64,000 nucleotides of DNA from Streptomyces sp. NA02950 (GCF_013364155.1 NZ_CP054916.1:1611001-1675000), one strand, 5' to 3'. Shown: positions 25,125 to 33,817, numbered from the stretch's first letter. Notes: generated by a model from the letters alone, not told the origin. Program-made: numbers and translations.

Positions 25125-26486
25125 GTGCTGCGTGTCGCGGTCGTCGGATCCGGGCCGAGCGGGGTGTACACGGCCCAGGCGCTGGTTCAGCAGCAGACCG
25201 TCCCCGAGGTGACGGTCGATGTGCTGGACCGGCTGCCGTGCCCGTACGGACTGGTGCGCTACGGCGTCGCCCCGGACCACGAGAAGATCAAGTCGCTCCA
25301 GCACACCCTGCGCGCGGTGCTGGAGCACCCCCGGGTGCGCTTCCTGGGCCATGTGCCGGTGGGGCCGCCGCCGCTGACGCCCGAGCGGCTGCTCGGGCTC
25401 TACCACGCGGTGGTCTACTGCGTCGGGGCGGCGACCGACCGGCGGCTCGGCGTCCCCGGTGAGGAGCTGCCGGGCAGCGCCTCCGCCACCGAGTTCGTCT
25501 CCTGGTACAGCGCCCATCCGGACGCCCCCGGTGACGCCTTCGGCCCCGGCGACGCCTTCGCGCTCGGCGCCCGCTCCGCCGTGGTGATCGGGGTCGGCAA
25601 TGTGGCGGTGGACGTGGCGCGGATCCTGGCCCGCGGAGCGGAGGAGCTGCGCCCCACCGATGTGCCGCACGCCGCGCTCGGAGCGCTCGCCGACAGCCGG
25701 GTGACCGATGTCCACATGGTCGGCAGGCGCGGCCCCTCCCAGGCGAAGTTCACCACCAAGGAACTGCGCGAGCTGGGCGCGCTGTCCGGCGCCGAGGTGC
25801 TCGTGCGCCCCGAGGAACTGGCGCTCGACCCCGCGTACGGCGACCCGTCCGGGCTGCCGGGGCAGGGTCGGCGCAATATCGAGGTGCTGCGCGCATGGGC
25901 GGAGCGGGAGCCGCTGGGCCGGCCGCGGCGGATCCATCTGCGCTTCTTCCTGCGCCCGGTGGAGCTGCTGGGCGAACACGCGGTGCACGCCGTGCGCTTC
26001 GAGCGGACCGCCCCGGACGACGGCGGCGGGGTCACGGGCACCGGGGTGTTCGAGGAGATCGAGGCGCAGTTGGTGCTGCGGTCGGTGGGCTACCGCGGAG
26101 TGGCGCTGCCGGGACTGCCGTTCGACGCCGACCGGGGCACGGTGCCCAACGCGGCGGGGCGGGTGCTGCGCGGCGGGGCGTCCTCGTCCGGTGAGTACGT
26201 GGCGGGGTGGATCAAACGCGGGCCGACCGGGGTGATCGGCACCAACCGCCCCTGCGCCAAGGAGACCGTGGCCTCGCTGCTGGCCGACGCGGAGGCACTG
26301 GCGGCCCGCCCGGTGGCCGGGGATCCGCTGCGGGAGCTGCGCGCGGCCGGGCTGGAGCCGGTGCAGTGGCCGGGGTGGCTGCGGATCGAGGCGGCGGAGG
26401 CGGCGCTCGGGGAGACGCTGGGGCGCCCGACGGTGAAGATCCCGGACTGGACGGGACTGCTCGGCGCGGCACACGGACGGGACTGA
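25125..26486 (+). CDS. FprA-like ferredoxin/adrenodoxin-NADP+ reductase
   Basis: 453 residues, the length of mycobacterial FprA. FAD-binding GSGPSGVYTAQAL is at the N-terminus, then PCPYGLVRYGVAPDHEKIKS with the conserved active-site region, the NADP-binding VIGVGNVAVDVARIL, and C-terminal GWIKRGPTGVIGTNRPCAKE typical of this family. It transfers electrons between NADPH and ferredoxins, for example those feeding cytochromes P450. The GTG at 25125 has GGAAGGAG upstream; an ATG at 25092 is an alternative that would put the ribosome site inside the leader hairpin. Confidence 0.93.
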   Translation: MLRVAVVGSGPSGVYTAQALVQQQTVPEVTVDVLDRLPCPYGLVRYGVAPDHEKIKSLQHTLRAVLEHPRVRFLGHVPVGPPPLTPERLLGLYHAVVYCVGAATDRRLGVPGEELPGSASATEFVSWYSAHPDAPGDAFGPGDAFALGARSAVVIGVGNVAVDVARILARGAEELRPTDVPHAALGALADSRVTDVHMVGRRGPSQAKFTTKELRELGALSGAEVLVRPEELALDPAYGDPSGLPGQGRRNIEVLRAWAEREPLGRPRRIHLRFFLRPVELLGEHAVHAVRFERTAPDDGGGVTGTGVFEEIEAQLVLRSVGYRGVALPGLPFDADRGTVPNAAGRVLRGGASSSGEYVAGWIKRGPTGVIGTNRPCAKETVASLLADAEALAARPVAGDPLRELRAAGLEPVQWPGWLRIEAAEAALGETLGRPTVKIPDWTGLLGAAHGRD

Positions 26487-26501
26487 GCACCGCCGCGGAT
26501 C

Positions 26502-26561
26502 CGGCCCCGGCGACGAGCCCGAGCAGCGCCGCCGATACGGCCCCGGCGACGAGCCCGAGCA
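26502..26561 (+). repeat. Imperfect 36-bp tandem duplication downstream of the FprA gene
   Basis: The 24-bp block at 26502-26525 recurs exactly at 26538-26561, within the 272-bp gap before the NCS2 permease. It is GC-rich, non-coding and likely a slippage duplication. Confidence 0.6.
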
Positions 26562-26627
26562 CCGCCGCGGGCCGTGCCCCGGGCGCCGTGGATCCGGTCC
26601 CGGCTGCCACGGATCCGTTCGCAGGGG

Positions 26628-26671
26628 TTGACACACGTCGGCAACGGCCCTGAAATCAACAGACTGTTGAA
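26628..26671 (+). promoter_or_regulatory. Promoter and palindromic operator of the NCS2 permease gene
   Basis: TTGACA (26628-26633) and TGAAAT (26651-26656) have 17-bp spacing. A perfect palindrome, TCAACAG-A-CTGTTGA (26656-26670), overlaps the -10 and likely start site, a repressor position. Its TCAAC/GTTGA arms match those of the operator at 6658-6674. Confidence 0.6.
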
Positions 26672-26758
26672 TCCCTCTGCGTCGAGTCCGCCGCCCCCGC
26701 CGCGGGACCGGAGTTCCCGGCCCTCCCCCTCCCCCGCCGTACCGCGCAAGGAGCAGCC

Positions 26759-28186
26759 ATGACATCCGTACGTCCCGTACGCCATCCCGTGGACGAGATA
26801 CCACCGCCCGGCAGGCTCACGGCCCTGGGCCTCCAGCATGTGCTGGCCATGTACGCGGGGGCGGTGGCCGTGCCCCTGATCGTCGGCGGCGCGATGAAGC
26901 TCTCCCCCGCCGATCTGGCCTATCTCATCAACGCCGATCTGCTGCTGTGCGGGATCGCGACCGTGCTCCAGTGCGTCGGGCTGTGGCGGTTCGGCGTCCG
27001 GCTGCCGATCATGCAGGGCTGCACCTTCGCCGCGGTCACCCCGATGGTGCTCATCGGCACCGAGGGCGGCGGACTGACCGCGATCTACGGCTCGGTGATC
27101 GTGTCCGGGCTGGCGATGATGCTGCTGGCGCCGGTCTTCGGGCGGCTGCTGAGGTTCTTCCCCCCGCTGGTGACCGGTACGGTGATCCTGGTCATCGGCC
27201 TGTCGCTGCTGCCGGTCGCGGGCAACTGGGCGGCGGGCGGCCAGGGCGCAGCGGACTTCGGGGCGCCGAGGAACATCGGTCTCGCCGCGGCGGTACTGGT
27301 CCTCGTGATCGCCGTGCAGCGCTTCGGCCCCGGTTTCCTCGGCCGGGTCGCGGTGCTGGTCGGCATCCTGGGCGGGACCGCGGCCGCCGTACCGCTGGGG
27401 TTCACCGACTTCTCCGGGGTGGGCGACTCCGAGTGGGTGGGGGTCTCCACCCCGTTCCACTTCGGTGCGCCGACGTTCGAGGCGGCGGCCGTGGTGTCGA
27501 TGCTGATCGTGGCCCTGGTGACGATGACCGAGACAACGGGTGACTTCATCGCGGTGGGCGAGATGACCGACCGTGCGGTGGACGGCCGGCGGCTGGCGGA
27601 CGGACTGCGTGCGGACGGTGCGGCCACCGTGCTCGGCGGTGTCTTCAACACCTTCCCGTACACCGCCTTCGCGCAGAACGTGGGCCTGGTGGGGATGACC
27701 CGGGTGCGCAGCCGGTGGGTGGTGGCGGCCGCAGGCGGGATGCTGGTGGTACTCGGACTCGCGCCGAAGCTGGGCGCGGTCGTGGCGGCGGTCCCGGCCC
27801 CGGTGCTGGGCGGGGCCGGTCTGGTGATGTTCGGTACGGTCGCCGCGAGCGGGCTGCGAACGCTGGCCGGGGTCGGCTTCCGGGACAACCACAACCTCAC
27901 GGTGGTGGCGGTGTCGGTCGGGGTCGGACTGCTGCCGGTGGGGGTGCCGGGGATCTACCGGGAGTTCCCGGACTGGTTCCAGACGGTGATGGACAGCGGG
28001 ATCAGCGCGGGTTGTGTGACGGCCATCGCGCTCAATCTGCTCTTCAACCATCTGCCGGGCGGGCGGACCCCGGCCACGGGCCCTGCTCCGGCCGCCGACT
28101 CAGCCCCGGTCGCCGCCGACGCGCCCGTCCTGGAGGGCGGCGGCGCCCAGCACACTGTCGAGCAGACCGGGGAACAGCGCGTCTAG
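26759..28186 (+). CDS. NCS2 family nucleobase:cation symporter (xanthine/uracil permease type)
   Basis: 475 residues, about 12-14 membrane segments. Typical NCS2 signatures: GLQHVLAMYAGAVAVPLIVG in helix 1, MQGCTFAAVTPM, FINTFPYTAF-like VFNTFPYTAFAQNVGLV and the VTMTETTGDFIAVGE region with substrate-binding Glu. Most like the xanthine/uric-acid branch, so purine uptake is the likely role. The C-terminal 87 bp overlap the convergent ArsR gene. A palindromic operator lies at its promoter. Confidence 0.92.
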   Translation: MTSVRPVRHPVDEIPPPGRLTALGLQHVLAMYAGAVAVPLIVGGAMKLSPADLAYLINADLLLCGIATVLQCVGLWRFGVRLPIMQGCTFAAVTPMVLIGTEGGGLTAIYGSVIVSGLAMMLLAPVFGRLLRFFPPLVTGTVILVIGLSLLPVAGNWAAGGQGAADFGAPRNIGLAAAVLVLVIAVQRFGPGFLGRVAVLVGILGGTAAAVPLGFTDFSGVGDSEWVGVSTPFHFGAPTFEAAAVVSMLIVALVTMTETTGDFIAVGEMTDRAVDGRRLADGLRADGAATVLGGVFNTFPYTAFAQNVGLVGMTRVRSRWVVAAAGGMLVVLGLAPKLGAVVAAVPAPVLGGAGLVMFGTVAASGLRTLAGVGFRDNHNLTVVAVSVGVGLLPVGVPGIYREFPDWFQTVMDSGISAGCVTAIALNLLFNHLPGGRTPATGPAPAADSAPVAADAPVLEGGGAQHTVEQTGEQRV

Positions 28187-28474
28187 GTCCTCGCGGCGCA
28201 GGGCGTTCATCTTGGCGGTGCCCCGGTAGATCTGGTGGATCACCCCGGCTTCGCGCAGCACCCGGCAGTGGTGGGTGGTGGTGGATTTGCTGACGGGCAG
28301 GTCGAGGACCGAACAGGACACCTCGACCGGCTCCTCCGCCAGCGTCCGCACCACCCGCATCCGCGTCGGGTCGGCCAGCGCGTGCAGCACGTCCTCGAGA
28401 CGGATCTCCTCACGCCGCGGGTGCTCCAGCGAGCGGCCGGTCACCTGGGCCTGGGGCGTGGTCTGCGTCTGCAC
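28100..28474 (-). CDS. ArsR family winged-helix regulator
   Basis: 124 residues: LEDVLHALADPTRMRVVRTL at the start of the winged helix, recognition helix SKSTTTHHCRVLREAGVI, then the wing. No metal-binding cysteine pattern of ArsR/SmtB (only one Cys), so it may sense an organic ligand or redox state. The GTG at 28474 follows GAGGAG. It overlaps the 3' end of the NCS2 gene tail-to-tail by 87 bp. A 12-bp inverted repeat in its own promoter is a likely autoregulatory operator. Confidence 0.9.
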   Translation of the reverse strand: MQTQTTPQAQVTGRSLEHPRREEIRLEDVLHALADPTRMRVVRTLAEEPVEVSCSVLDLPVSKSTTTHHCRVLREAGVIHQIYRGTAKMNALRREDLDALFPGLLDSVLGAAALQDGRVGGDRG

Positions 28475-28516
28475 GGCTTCTCCTCGTCACCTGGGGTATT
28501 CCACCCAGGGTACGAG

Positions 28517-28554
28517 ACCCATCGTAGTTTGACACTCTTCGTACTACGATGGGT
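28517..28554 (-). promoter_or_regulatory. 12-bp inverted repeat, likely operator of the ArsR gene
   Basis: ACCCATCGTAGT (28517-28528) and ACTACGATGGGT (28543-28554) are exact inverted copies separated by 14 bp, about 45 bp upstream of the ArsR start. The inner spacer contains TTGACA. Typical of a self-repressed HTH gene. Confidence 0.65.
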
Positions 28555-28619
28555 TCCGGCGTGTTCGTCGGGATACGTCCGGTGACGGCCGCACCGGGCG
28601 GGTGAACGGGGGCGGGGGC

Positions 28620-28880
28620 TCACTCCCGCGAGGCGTCCCGTGCCATCTCCAGGAGCAGCAGCCCCAACCGGTTGCCCAGGGGGCCCAGTTCGGTGCGGTA
28701 GTGCAGCAGGGTCCCGTTCTCCCGGGCCAGTTCGGACCGCGGTACGCCCCTGGCCCCGCGCAGCTTGCCGAGCTGCCGCGCCGCCGCGCTGCGCTGCTGG
28801 ACCAGTGCCGCGATGGCGCGGTCCAGGTCGTCGACGACGGCCTGCTGTTCCTCCAGCTCGGAGGCGTCGGTGTGGTTCAT
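28620..28880 (-). CDS. Chorismate-mutase-like (AroQ fold) protein
   Basis: 86-residue three-helix protein. The central active-site helix residues match AroQ: QQRSAAARQLGK supplies the Arg and Lys, and LAREN the Arg-Glu pair. But the N-terminal Arg (R11 of the E. coli enzyme) has no counterpart in EEQQAVVDDLDR and the C-terminal Gln region is changed, so true chorismate to prephenate activity is uncertain. Its ATG overlaps the end of the upstream ATP-grasp gene by 4 bp, so it is translated with it. It could supply prephenate or be a repurposed fold. Confidence 0.7.
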   Translation of the reverse strand: MNHTDASELEEQQAVVDDLDRAIAALVQQRSAAARQLGKLRGARGVPRSELARENGTLLHYRTELGPLGNRLGLLLLEMARDASRE

Positions 28881-30139
28881 GCGAACGGGTCCAGTACTTC
28901 ATGGGCCTGGGCGAGCACATCCCGCATCGGCACCGCGGACACATCCTCGGTGCCGACGGGTTCGGTCCGGATGACGATCGACTCGGCCAGCTCCCGGCTC
29001 CGGCGGACGGCCTCCTCCCGGGTCGCCGCGTGCACCAGCACATAGCCGCGCCGGTCGTCCGACCACTGCTCCGGCCGGACCGTGTCCCCGACCTCCAGGT
29101 ACACCTTCAGCTCGGCCACGCCGCGGGCCGCGCGCACCGCGTCGACCCCGCTCACCTCGGTGACCCGCCCCGGCGCCACCCGGAGGAAGCGGATGGCGGC
29201 CGCGCCCCTCGGCTCGGGGGGCGGCACGGTGAAGTCCCCACGGGCCTCGCGCTGGAAGGGCAGGTCCTCCAGATCGACACCGGTGGCCAGCTCGACCAGC
29301 TTGCTGATCCGGTCACCGCCGCAGCGGCTGTGCGACTCCACCACCCGCGGTCCGCTCTCCGTCAGCATGATCTCGGTATGGGCCACCCCGTCCACCAGGC
29401 CCACCGCGTCCAGCACCTCCCGGGTGAACGCGGCGACCGCCTCGGCGTCCGGCGCGGGCAGCGCGGCCGGGATGACATGGCCCCGCTCGATCACCCCGCC
29501 GTCGGTCTCCTTGCCGGTGATCGCGAGCACGGTGTGCCGACCGTCCAGGGTGAAGGTCTCGACGCTGATCTCCTCGCCCTCGAGCAGCTCCTCGACCATG
29601 AAGTCACCATGCCCGTAGGTCTCGATCCACTCCCATACCTCGTCCACCTCACCGGGAGAGCGCACGGTGCGGACGCCCAGGCTCCCGGAACCCATGACGG
29701 GCTTCACCACCGCGCCGCCGTGTGCGGCGGCGAACGCGCGCAGTTCCTCGCGGGTGGTTCTGCGGGCGGCCGGGACGGGGCCGATGCCCTTGGCATTGAG
29801 CAGTTCCCGCAGCGCCATCTTGTCGTGCAGGGTGGCCGTGACCTCGGCGCCGTTTCCGGGGAGGCCGAGGACGGTGTTCAGATGCCCGGCGATCACCTGG
29901 CCGATCTCGCTCTGGGTGATGATCCGGGAGAACGGGTCATGGGTGTGGAGCGTCCGGGTCAGCTCGGTCACCAGTCCGATGTCCTGGTAGTCGAAGAGAT
30001 GGACCCGCTCGCAGTACTCCATGATGTCCGGGTCGAAAACCCCGGGCTTCTCGTAGTTGGTGATCCGCAGTCCCGAAGCGGCCGCCTTCTGGAGAATGCG
30101 GGGAATTCCGCCGAGGACAAGGATGTGAGGCATTGCCAT
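28877..30139 (-). CDS. ATP-grasp ligase 1
   Basis: 420-residue ATP-grasp carboxylate-amine (amino acid) ligase of the BacD / carnosine-synthase-like type: activates a carboxylate as acyl-phosphate and joins it to an amine. Seen: N-terminal PHILVLGGIPRILQKA, ATP-binding Lys in AAVVKPVMGSGSLGV, EEISVETFTLDG, and Mg-binding HTEIMLTESGPRVVESHSRC followed by GG. ATG at 30139 (an internal ATG at 30133 is possible). Downstream of MFS transporter 1 (20-bp gap) and coupled to the chorismate-mutase-like gene. Substrates unknown. Confidence 0.9.
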   Translation of the reverse strand: MAMPHILVLGGIPRILQKAAASGLRITNYEKPGVFDPDIMEYCERVHLFDYQDIGLVTELTRTLHTHDPFSRIITQSEIGQVIAGHLNTVLGLPGNGAEVTATLHDKMALRELLNAKGIGPVPAARRTTREELRAFAAAHGGAVVKPVMGSGSLGVRTVRSPGEVDEVWEWIETYGHGDFMVEELLEGEEISVETFTLDGRHTVLAITGKETDGGVIERGHVIPAALPAPDAEAVAAFTREVLDAVGLVDGVAHTEIMLTESGPRVVESHSRCGGDRISKLVELATGVDLEDLPFQREARGDFTVPPPEPRGAAAIRFLRVAPGRVTEVSGVDAVRAARGVAELKVYLEVGDTVRPEQWSDDRRGYVLVHAATREEAVRRSRELAESIVIRTEPVGTEDVSAVPMRDVLAQAHEVLDPFA

Positions 30140-30159
30140 GTCTACCCCAAAGACAGTTG

Positions 30160-31377
30160 TCAACGATGGGCTTCGGCCCGGCTCTTGATCCCTGGAGCCG
30201 GTGCCGATCTGAACCGCAAGAAACCAGTGAGATAGAGGACGCATGCCGCGGCGACCGCTGCCGTGGGCATCCATCCACCGAAAGTGCCGCCCCGATGCTC
30301 CGCCACATATCCGCACAGGGCGCTGCCGGCGGCCACTCCGACATTGGCGCTGGAACCGGCCCAGGTGAACACTTCCTGGAGCCGGTCCTCCGTTCCGCGG
30401 ACACGGCCCAGCATGGTGAATTCCTCGATACCGATGGCCGCCATGGGAATGCCCGCGAGGAACAGCGCCCCCGCCAGCGCCCAGGGACCGGACTGCGAGG
30501 ACACCAGCGCGAACAGGGCCAGCCAGGCGGCCAGCAGCAGCCCGAGGCGGCGCCCGGGAATCTTCTCCGCGGGCAGCAGTCCGTACAGCGCACCGCCCAG
30601 CACACTGCCCAGAGCGGGCGCCAGCAGGACGTACCCCGCGGACTCCGCGGCGCCCGACTCGTCGAGCACCGACACCACGGCCACATCCATCGCGCCCGCC
30701 ACCGCGGCGGTGGTCGCGGCGACGCACAGCAGCCAGACCACCGGTGGCGACAGCGTCCGCGCCGCCCGGCCGCGTACGGCCGCGCCGGACGCGCCCAGAT
30801 GGCGGCGGACGAGCCGGGTCGAGGCGAACCCCACACCGCCCACCACCACACAGCCGTCCGCGACCACCAGACCCAGCCGCGGGTCGAGCGCGGCCAGGGC
30901 GCCGGTCGCGGGCGGGGCGGCGATGAAGAGGAGTTCGGTGACCACGGACTCGAAGGAGTTGGCCGGGACGTGGAGCCGTTCCGGCAGCTCCGTCTTCGGC
31001 CACAGCGCCCGCATGGCCGCGCCGATGGGGGGCGTGGTGAAGCCGAGGACGCACGCGCCGGTGAGGAAGCCCGGTACGGAGCGGGCCTCGGCCCCGGACA
31101 GCGCCAGCGCCGTCCCGGCCACCCCGGCGGTCGCCCCCACCGCGTAGACCGGGGAGGTGCCGAACCGCGAGCTGAGCCGCCCGGCGACGGGGCTGCCGAG
31201 CGCCACTCCGACGGTCAGCCCGCTGGCGCCCAGTCCGCCCACCCCGATGCCCAGCCGCGCCGTGCCCAGGAAGAGCACGCTCAGTCCGCATGCGACATAA
31301 CCGAACCGTCCGATCAGCGCGAAGAATTCGGCCGGTTTGGCCCCGGGAACACGGAAGAGTTCCGCATACTGCCTCAC
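30160..31377 (-). CDS. MFS transporter 1
   Basis: 405 residues, about 12 membrane helices. It begins near FALIGRFGYVACGLSVLFLG and contains a loop 2-3 basic motif (GRLSSRFGTSPVYAVGA). Likely exports the cluster product or an intermediate, giving self-protection. The start is GTG at 31377, 14 bp after the upstream ATP-grasp gene, so it lies within a four-gene operon: ATP-grasp 2, MFS, ATP-grasp 1, chorismate-mutase-like. Confidence 0.88.
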   Translation of the reverse strand: MRQYAELFRVPGAKPAEFFALIGRFGYVACGLSVLFLGTARLGIGVGGLGASGLTVGVALGSPVAGRLSSRFGTSPVYAVGATAGVAGTALALSGAEARSVPGFLTGACVLGFTTPPIGAAMRALWPKTELPERLHVPANSFESVVTELLFIAAPPATGALAALDPRLGLVVADGCVVVGGVGFASTRLVRRHLGASGAAVRGRAARTLSPPVVWLLCVAATTAAVAGAMDVAVVSVLDESGAAESAGYVLLAPALGSVLGGALYGLLPAEKIPGRRLGLLLAAWLALFALVSSQSGPWALAGALFLAGIPMAAIGIEEFTMLGRVRGTEDRLQEVFTWAGSSANVGVAAGSALCGYVAEHRGGTFGGWMPTAAVAAACVLYLTGFLRFRSAPAPGIKSRAEAHR

Positions 31378-31391
31378 CGCGAGCTCCGGAA

Positions 31392-32696
31392 CTACTGGAC
31401 GCGGCGGGGGGAAACCGGGGCGAGTTCCAGTGTGATGGCGTCCTCGATCGCCTTGAGCTGGGCGAAGAAGTCGGCGAAGTCCCGGCTCGTGGCCAGCACC
31501 CGGAACGGATGGGCGATCGTCCCGTCGTCCGCCGCCATCCGGTCACCAGGCGACTTGGCCCGGACCACCTCCAGCACCCCGGGCAGCGCGGCGAGTTCCT
31601 CCTCACCGCCGATATCGGTGATCTCGAACTCGCCCTCCGGGGCCTGCGGGGTGTAGTAGAAGGCGTGACCGGTGAACTCGGGAAACTCCTCGAGCTGCCG
31701 ACCGAGCGCGGCGAGCCCCAGCTGCCGCAGTACGTCGTAACCGGCCGCCGCCCGCAGCAGTTCGGCGACTCCGCCGCCGATCCGGCCGTTGACCTCGATC
31801 ACCACCGGGCCGGAGGGGGTGAGCATCAACTCGGTGTGGGTCGCGCCCCAGGTGACCCCGAGGGCTCGCAGGGCGTCCGTCGTGGCCTCGCCGATCCGGT
31901 CCACGCGCCCCTCGGGCAGCCCGGACGGCATCACATCCCCCACCTCGCGGAACGGAGGGGCCAGCGGCAGCTTGTCGGTGACCGCGAGATGGTGGATCAC
32001 GCCGTCCGCCACGACGGACTCGACGCTCACACGCGTGCCCATACGTTCGTCGTCATGCCAGTTCTGACCGGCGATGACCTCTTCGACCACGAAGATCGGC
32101 CGGGATCCGACCACCCGGCGGTCGGTCGCGTACCGCTCCAGGGCGTCCGTGTACGCGGCAACCAGGGCGTCCGGGGTCTCGGCGCGGGTGACGCACAGAC
32201 TGCCCATCCCCACGGCCGGTTTGAGCATCAGCGGGAACGTCAGCTCCTCGGCGGCCCGCCGCAGCTCGCACTCGTCGGACACCACGGCGAACGCGGGGCA
32301 GTGGACGCCCGCGGCGCTCAACGCCAGCCGCTGGAGGTCCTTGCGCCGCAACCGGATCGCGGTCTGCGGGGTGTTGCCGGGCAGGCCGAGCGCGGCGGCG
32401 GCGACCGAGGCGTGATAGCTCACCATCTCGCTGAGGGCCAGCACACCGTCCACCGGCGTGCCCCGCGCGACCGTCCGGAGCACCTCGTCGATGACCTGGT
32501 CGGGGCGGTCGACGGTCTCCACCGGCCCGAGCGCGCCGAGTCGTTCGTTACGGAGCGCCTGCTCCGCCTCCGACCCCCAGCGCAGCGTGACAACGGTGTA
32601 TGTGGCCATGCCATGCAAGGAGGTCACGATGTCGTGCAATCCCGGCCCGGGAGGCGCATCCACCAGAACGAGGTGCGGCTTGGACGACGGTAACAC
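31392..32696 (-). CDS. ATP-grasp ligase 2, first gene of its operon, TTA codon at position 2
   Basis: 434 residues. Seen: FPLMLKPAVGMGSLCVTRA (ATP Lys), VVEEVIAGQNWHDDE, GATHTELMLTPSGPVVIEVN followed by GRIGGG (metal ligands). The acidic/basic N-terminal domain HLVLVDAPPGPGLHDIVTSL is the pre-ATP-grasp fold. The GTG at 32696 is chosen because GGGGGGAGAG lies just upstream; an in-frame ATG would add 13 residues. The second codon is TTA (32691-32693), making translation likely dependent on the bldA tRNA. Substrates unknown. Confidence 0.9.
   Translation of the reverse strand: MLPSSKPHLVLVDAPPGPGLHDIVTSLHGMATYTVVTLRWGSEAEQALRNERLGALGPVETVDRPDQVIDEVLRTVARGTPVDGVLALSEMVSYHASVAAAALGLPGNTPQTAIRLRRKDLQRLALSAAGVHCPAFAVVSDECELRRAAEELTFPLMLKPAVGMGSLCVTRAETPDALVAAYTDALERYATDRRVVGSRPIFVVEEVIAGQNWHDDERMGTRVSVESVVADGVIHHLAVTDKLPLAPPFREVGDVMPSGLPEGRVDRIGEATTDALRALGVTWGATHTELMLTPSGPVVIEVNGRIGGGVAELLRAAAGYDVLRQLGLAALGRQLEEFPEFTGHAFYYTPQAPEGEFEITDIGGEEELAALPGVLEVVRAKSPGDRMAADDGTIAHPFRVLATSRDFADFFAQLKAIEDAITLELAPVSPRRVQ
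32691..32693 (-). other. TTA codon 2 of ATP-grasp 2
   Basis: In-frame TTA (Leu) directly after the GTG start. Rare in Streptomyces and read by the bldA tRNA. Confidence 0.85.
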
Positions 32697-32801
32697 GCGC
32701 TCTCCCCCCAAATTTTTGGACACGCGCACGCACAAGGCGGCACACTCTTCTCAGAGGTGCCGTTCGGTCAATTCAACTCCGGGTTACGGAAAGACACTGG
32801 A

Positions 32802-32829
32802 ATCCTAACTCAGAACTGATCGAAGTCAA
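32802..32829 (-). promoter_or_regulatory. Promoter of the ATP-grasp 2 operon
   Basis: On the minus strand TTGACT (32824-32829) and TAGGAT (32802-32807) are spaced by 16 bp, a good vegetative-type promoter, about 105 bp before the start codon. Confidence 0.55.
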
Positions 32830-32901
32830 TAGCTGTCAGCTCCTCCTGACGGGGGCTCACCATGGTGGCACCCCGTAACCTCCGCTGGTCAGGCGGCTTG
32901 C

Positions 32902-32932
32902 TTGACATGAACCACAGCGGGTGCGAGAAAAT
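32902..32932 (+). promoter_or_regulatory. Possible promoter of the class II aldolase gene
   Basis: TTGACA (32902-32907) is followed 19 bp later by GAAAAT (32927-32932), about 48 bp before the GTG start. The -10 spacing is long, so this is a moderate candidate. It shares the 283-bp divergent region with the ATP-grasp 2 promoter. Confidence 0.4.
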
Positions 32933-32979
32933 CGTGACGTCTCAATCACTCGTCAGTGCGTTTCGAAGTGGAGTATTGA

Positions 32980-33771
32980 GTGAGTCTTTCCGATCTCAAA
33001 CCCATACCGAGAGACCAGCTCAGCTTACGGCTGCCGCAGGTATTCGACGACATCGCGGAAGAGCGGCGGCACCGCCAGGAGAGCCTGGTTATCGCATTCC
33101 GCTTGTTCGGCCGGTTCGGCTTCGAAGAGGGAATCGCCGGGCACATCACGGCACGCGACCCGGAGCACACCGATCACTTCTGGGTCAATCCGTACGGCAT
33201 GTCCTTCAAACACATCCGGGTCAGCGATCTGTGCCTGGTGAACCACCGGGGCGAGGTGGTCCACGGCCGTTACGACATCAACGAGGCGGCGTTCGCGATT
33301 CATTCCCGGATCCACGCGGCCCGCCCCGAGGTGGTGGCCGCCGCCCACAGCCACTCCATCCACGGCAAGGCGTTCTCCGCCCTCGGCGAGTTGCTGGAGC
33401 CCATCACCCAGGATGTCTGCGCCTTCTACGAGGACCACGCGCTGTACGAGGAGTACAACGGCGTGGTGGACGACCTCGAGGAAGGACGGCGGATCGCCCG
33501 CGCCCTCGGCGGCCACAAAGCGGTGATCCTGCGTAACCACGGACTGCTCACCGTGGGGCGGTACGTGGAGGCCGCCGCCTGGTGGTTCATCACCATGGAG
33601 CGGTCCTGTCAGGCACAGTTGCTCGCCAAGGCGGCGGGCGAGGTCGTGCACATCGACCACGACACCGCCCTGATGACACAGAAGGACATCGGCACCGACG
33701 ACATGGCGTGGACCAACTTCCAGCCGCTGCGCGACCAGACCGTCAGAAGCGAGCCCGATCTCTTCGACTGA
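32980..33771 (+). CDS. Class II aldolase/adducin family protein
   Basis: 263 residues. Zn ligands of the fuculose-1-phosphate aldolase fold are visible: AAHSHSIHG (two His) and LRNHGLLTVG (third His); GIAGHITARDPEHTDHF is the substrate region. Members catalyse retro-aldol cleavage or decarboxylation. The start is GTG at 32980 with GGAG upstream. Codon 16 is TTA (33025-33027). It is transcribed divergently from the ATP-grasp 2 operon and ends tail-to-tail with MFS 2, so monocistronic. Role in the pathway unknown; could make a hydroxylated amino acid precursor. Confidence 0.88.
   Translation: MSLSDLKPIPRDQLSLRLPQVFDDIAEERRHRQESLVIAFRLFGRFGFEEGIAGHITARDPEHTDHFWVNPYGMSFKHIRVSDLCLVNHRGEVVHGRYDINEAAFAIHSRIHAARPEVVAAAHSHSIHGKAFSALGELLEPITQDVCAFYEDHALYEEYNGVVDDLEEGRRIARALGGHKAVILRNHGLLTVGRYVEAAAWWFITMERSCQAQLLAKAAGEVVHIDHDTALMTQKDIGTDDMAWTNFQPLRDQTVRSEPDLFD
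33025..33027 (+). other. TTA codon 16 of the class II aldolase gene
   Basis: In-frame TTA within DQLSLRL (the second Leu). Confidence 0.85.
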
Positions 33772-33817
33772 GGCCAGGCCGGATCGGGACCGGGCCGCCG
33801 CACCGTGGCGGGCCGTA

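Noticed and set aside
26502..26561. Tandem repeat after FprA as a CRISPR-like or regulatory array
   Set aside because: There are only two copies of a GC-rich block without spacers of equal length; simple slippage duplication is enough.
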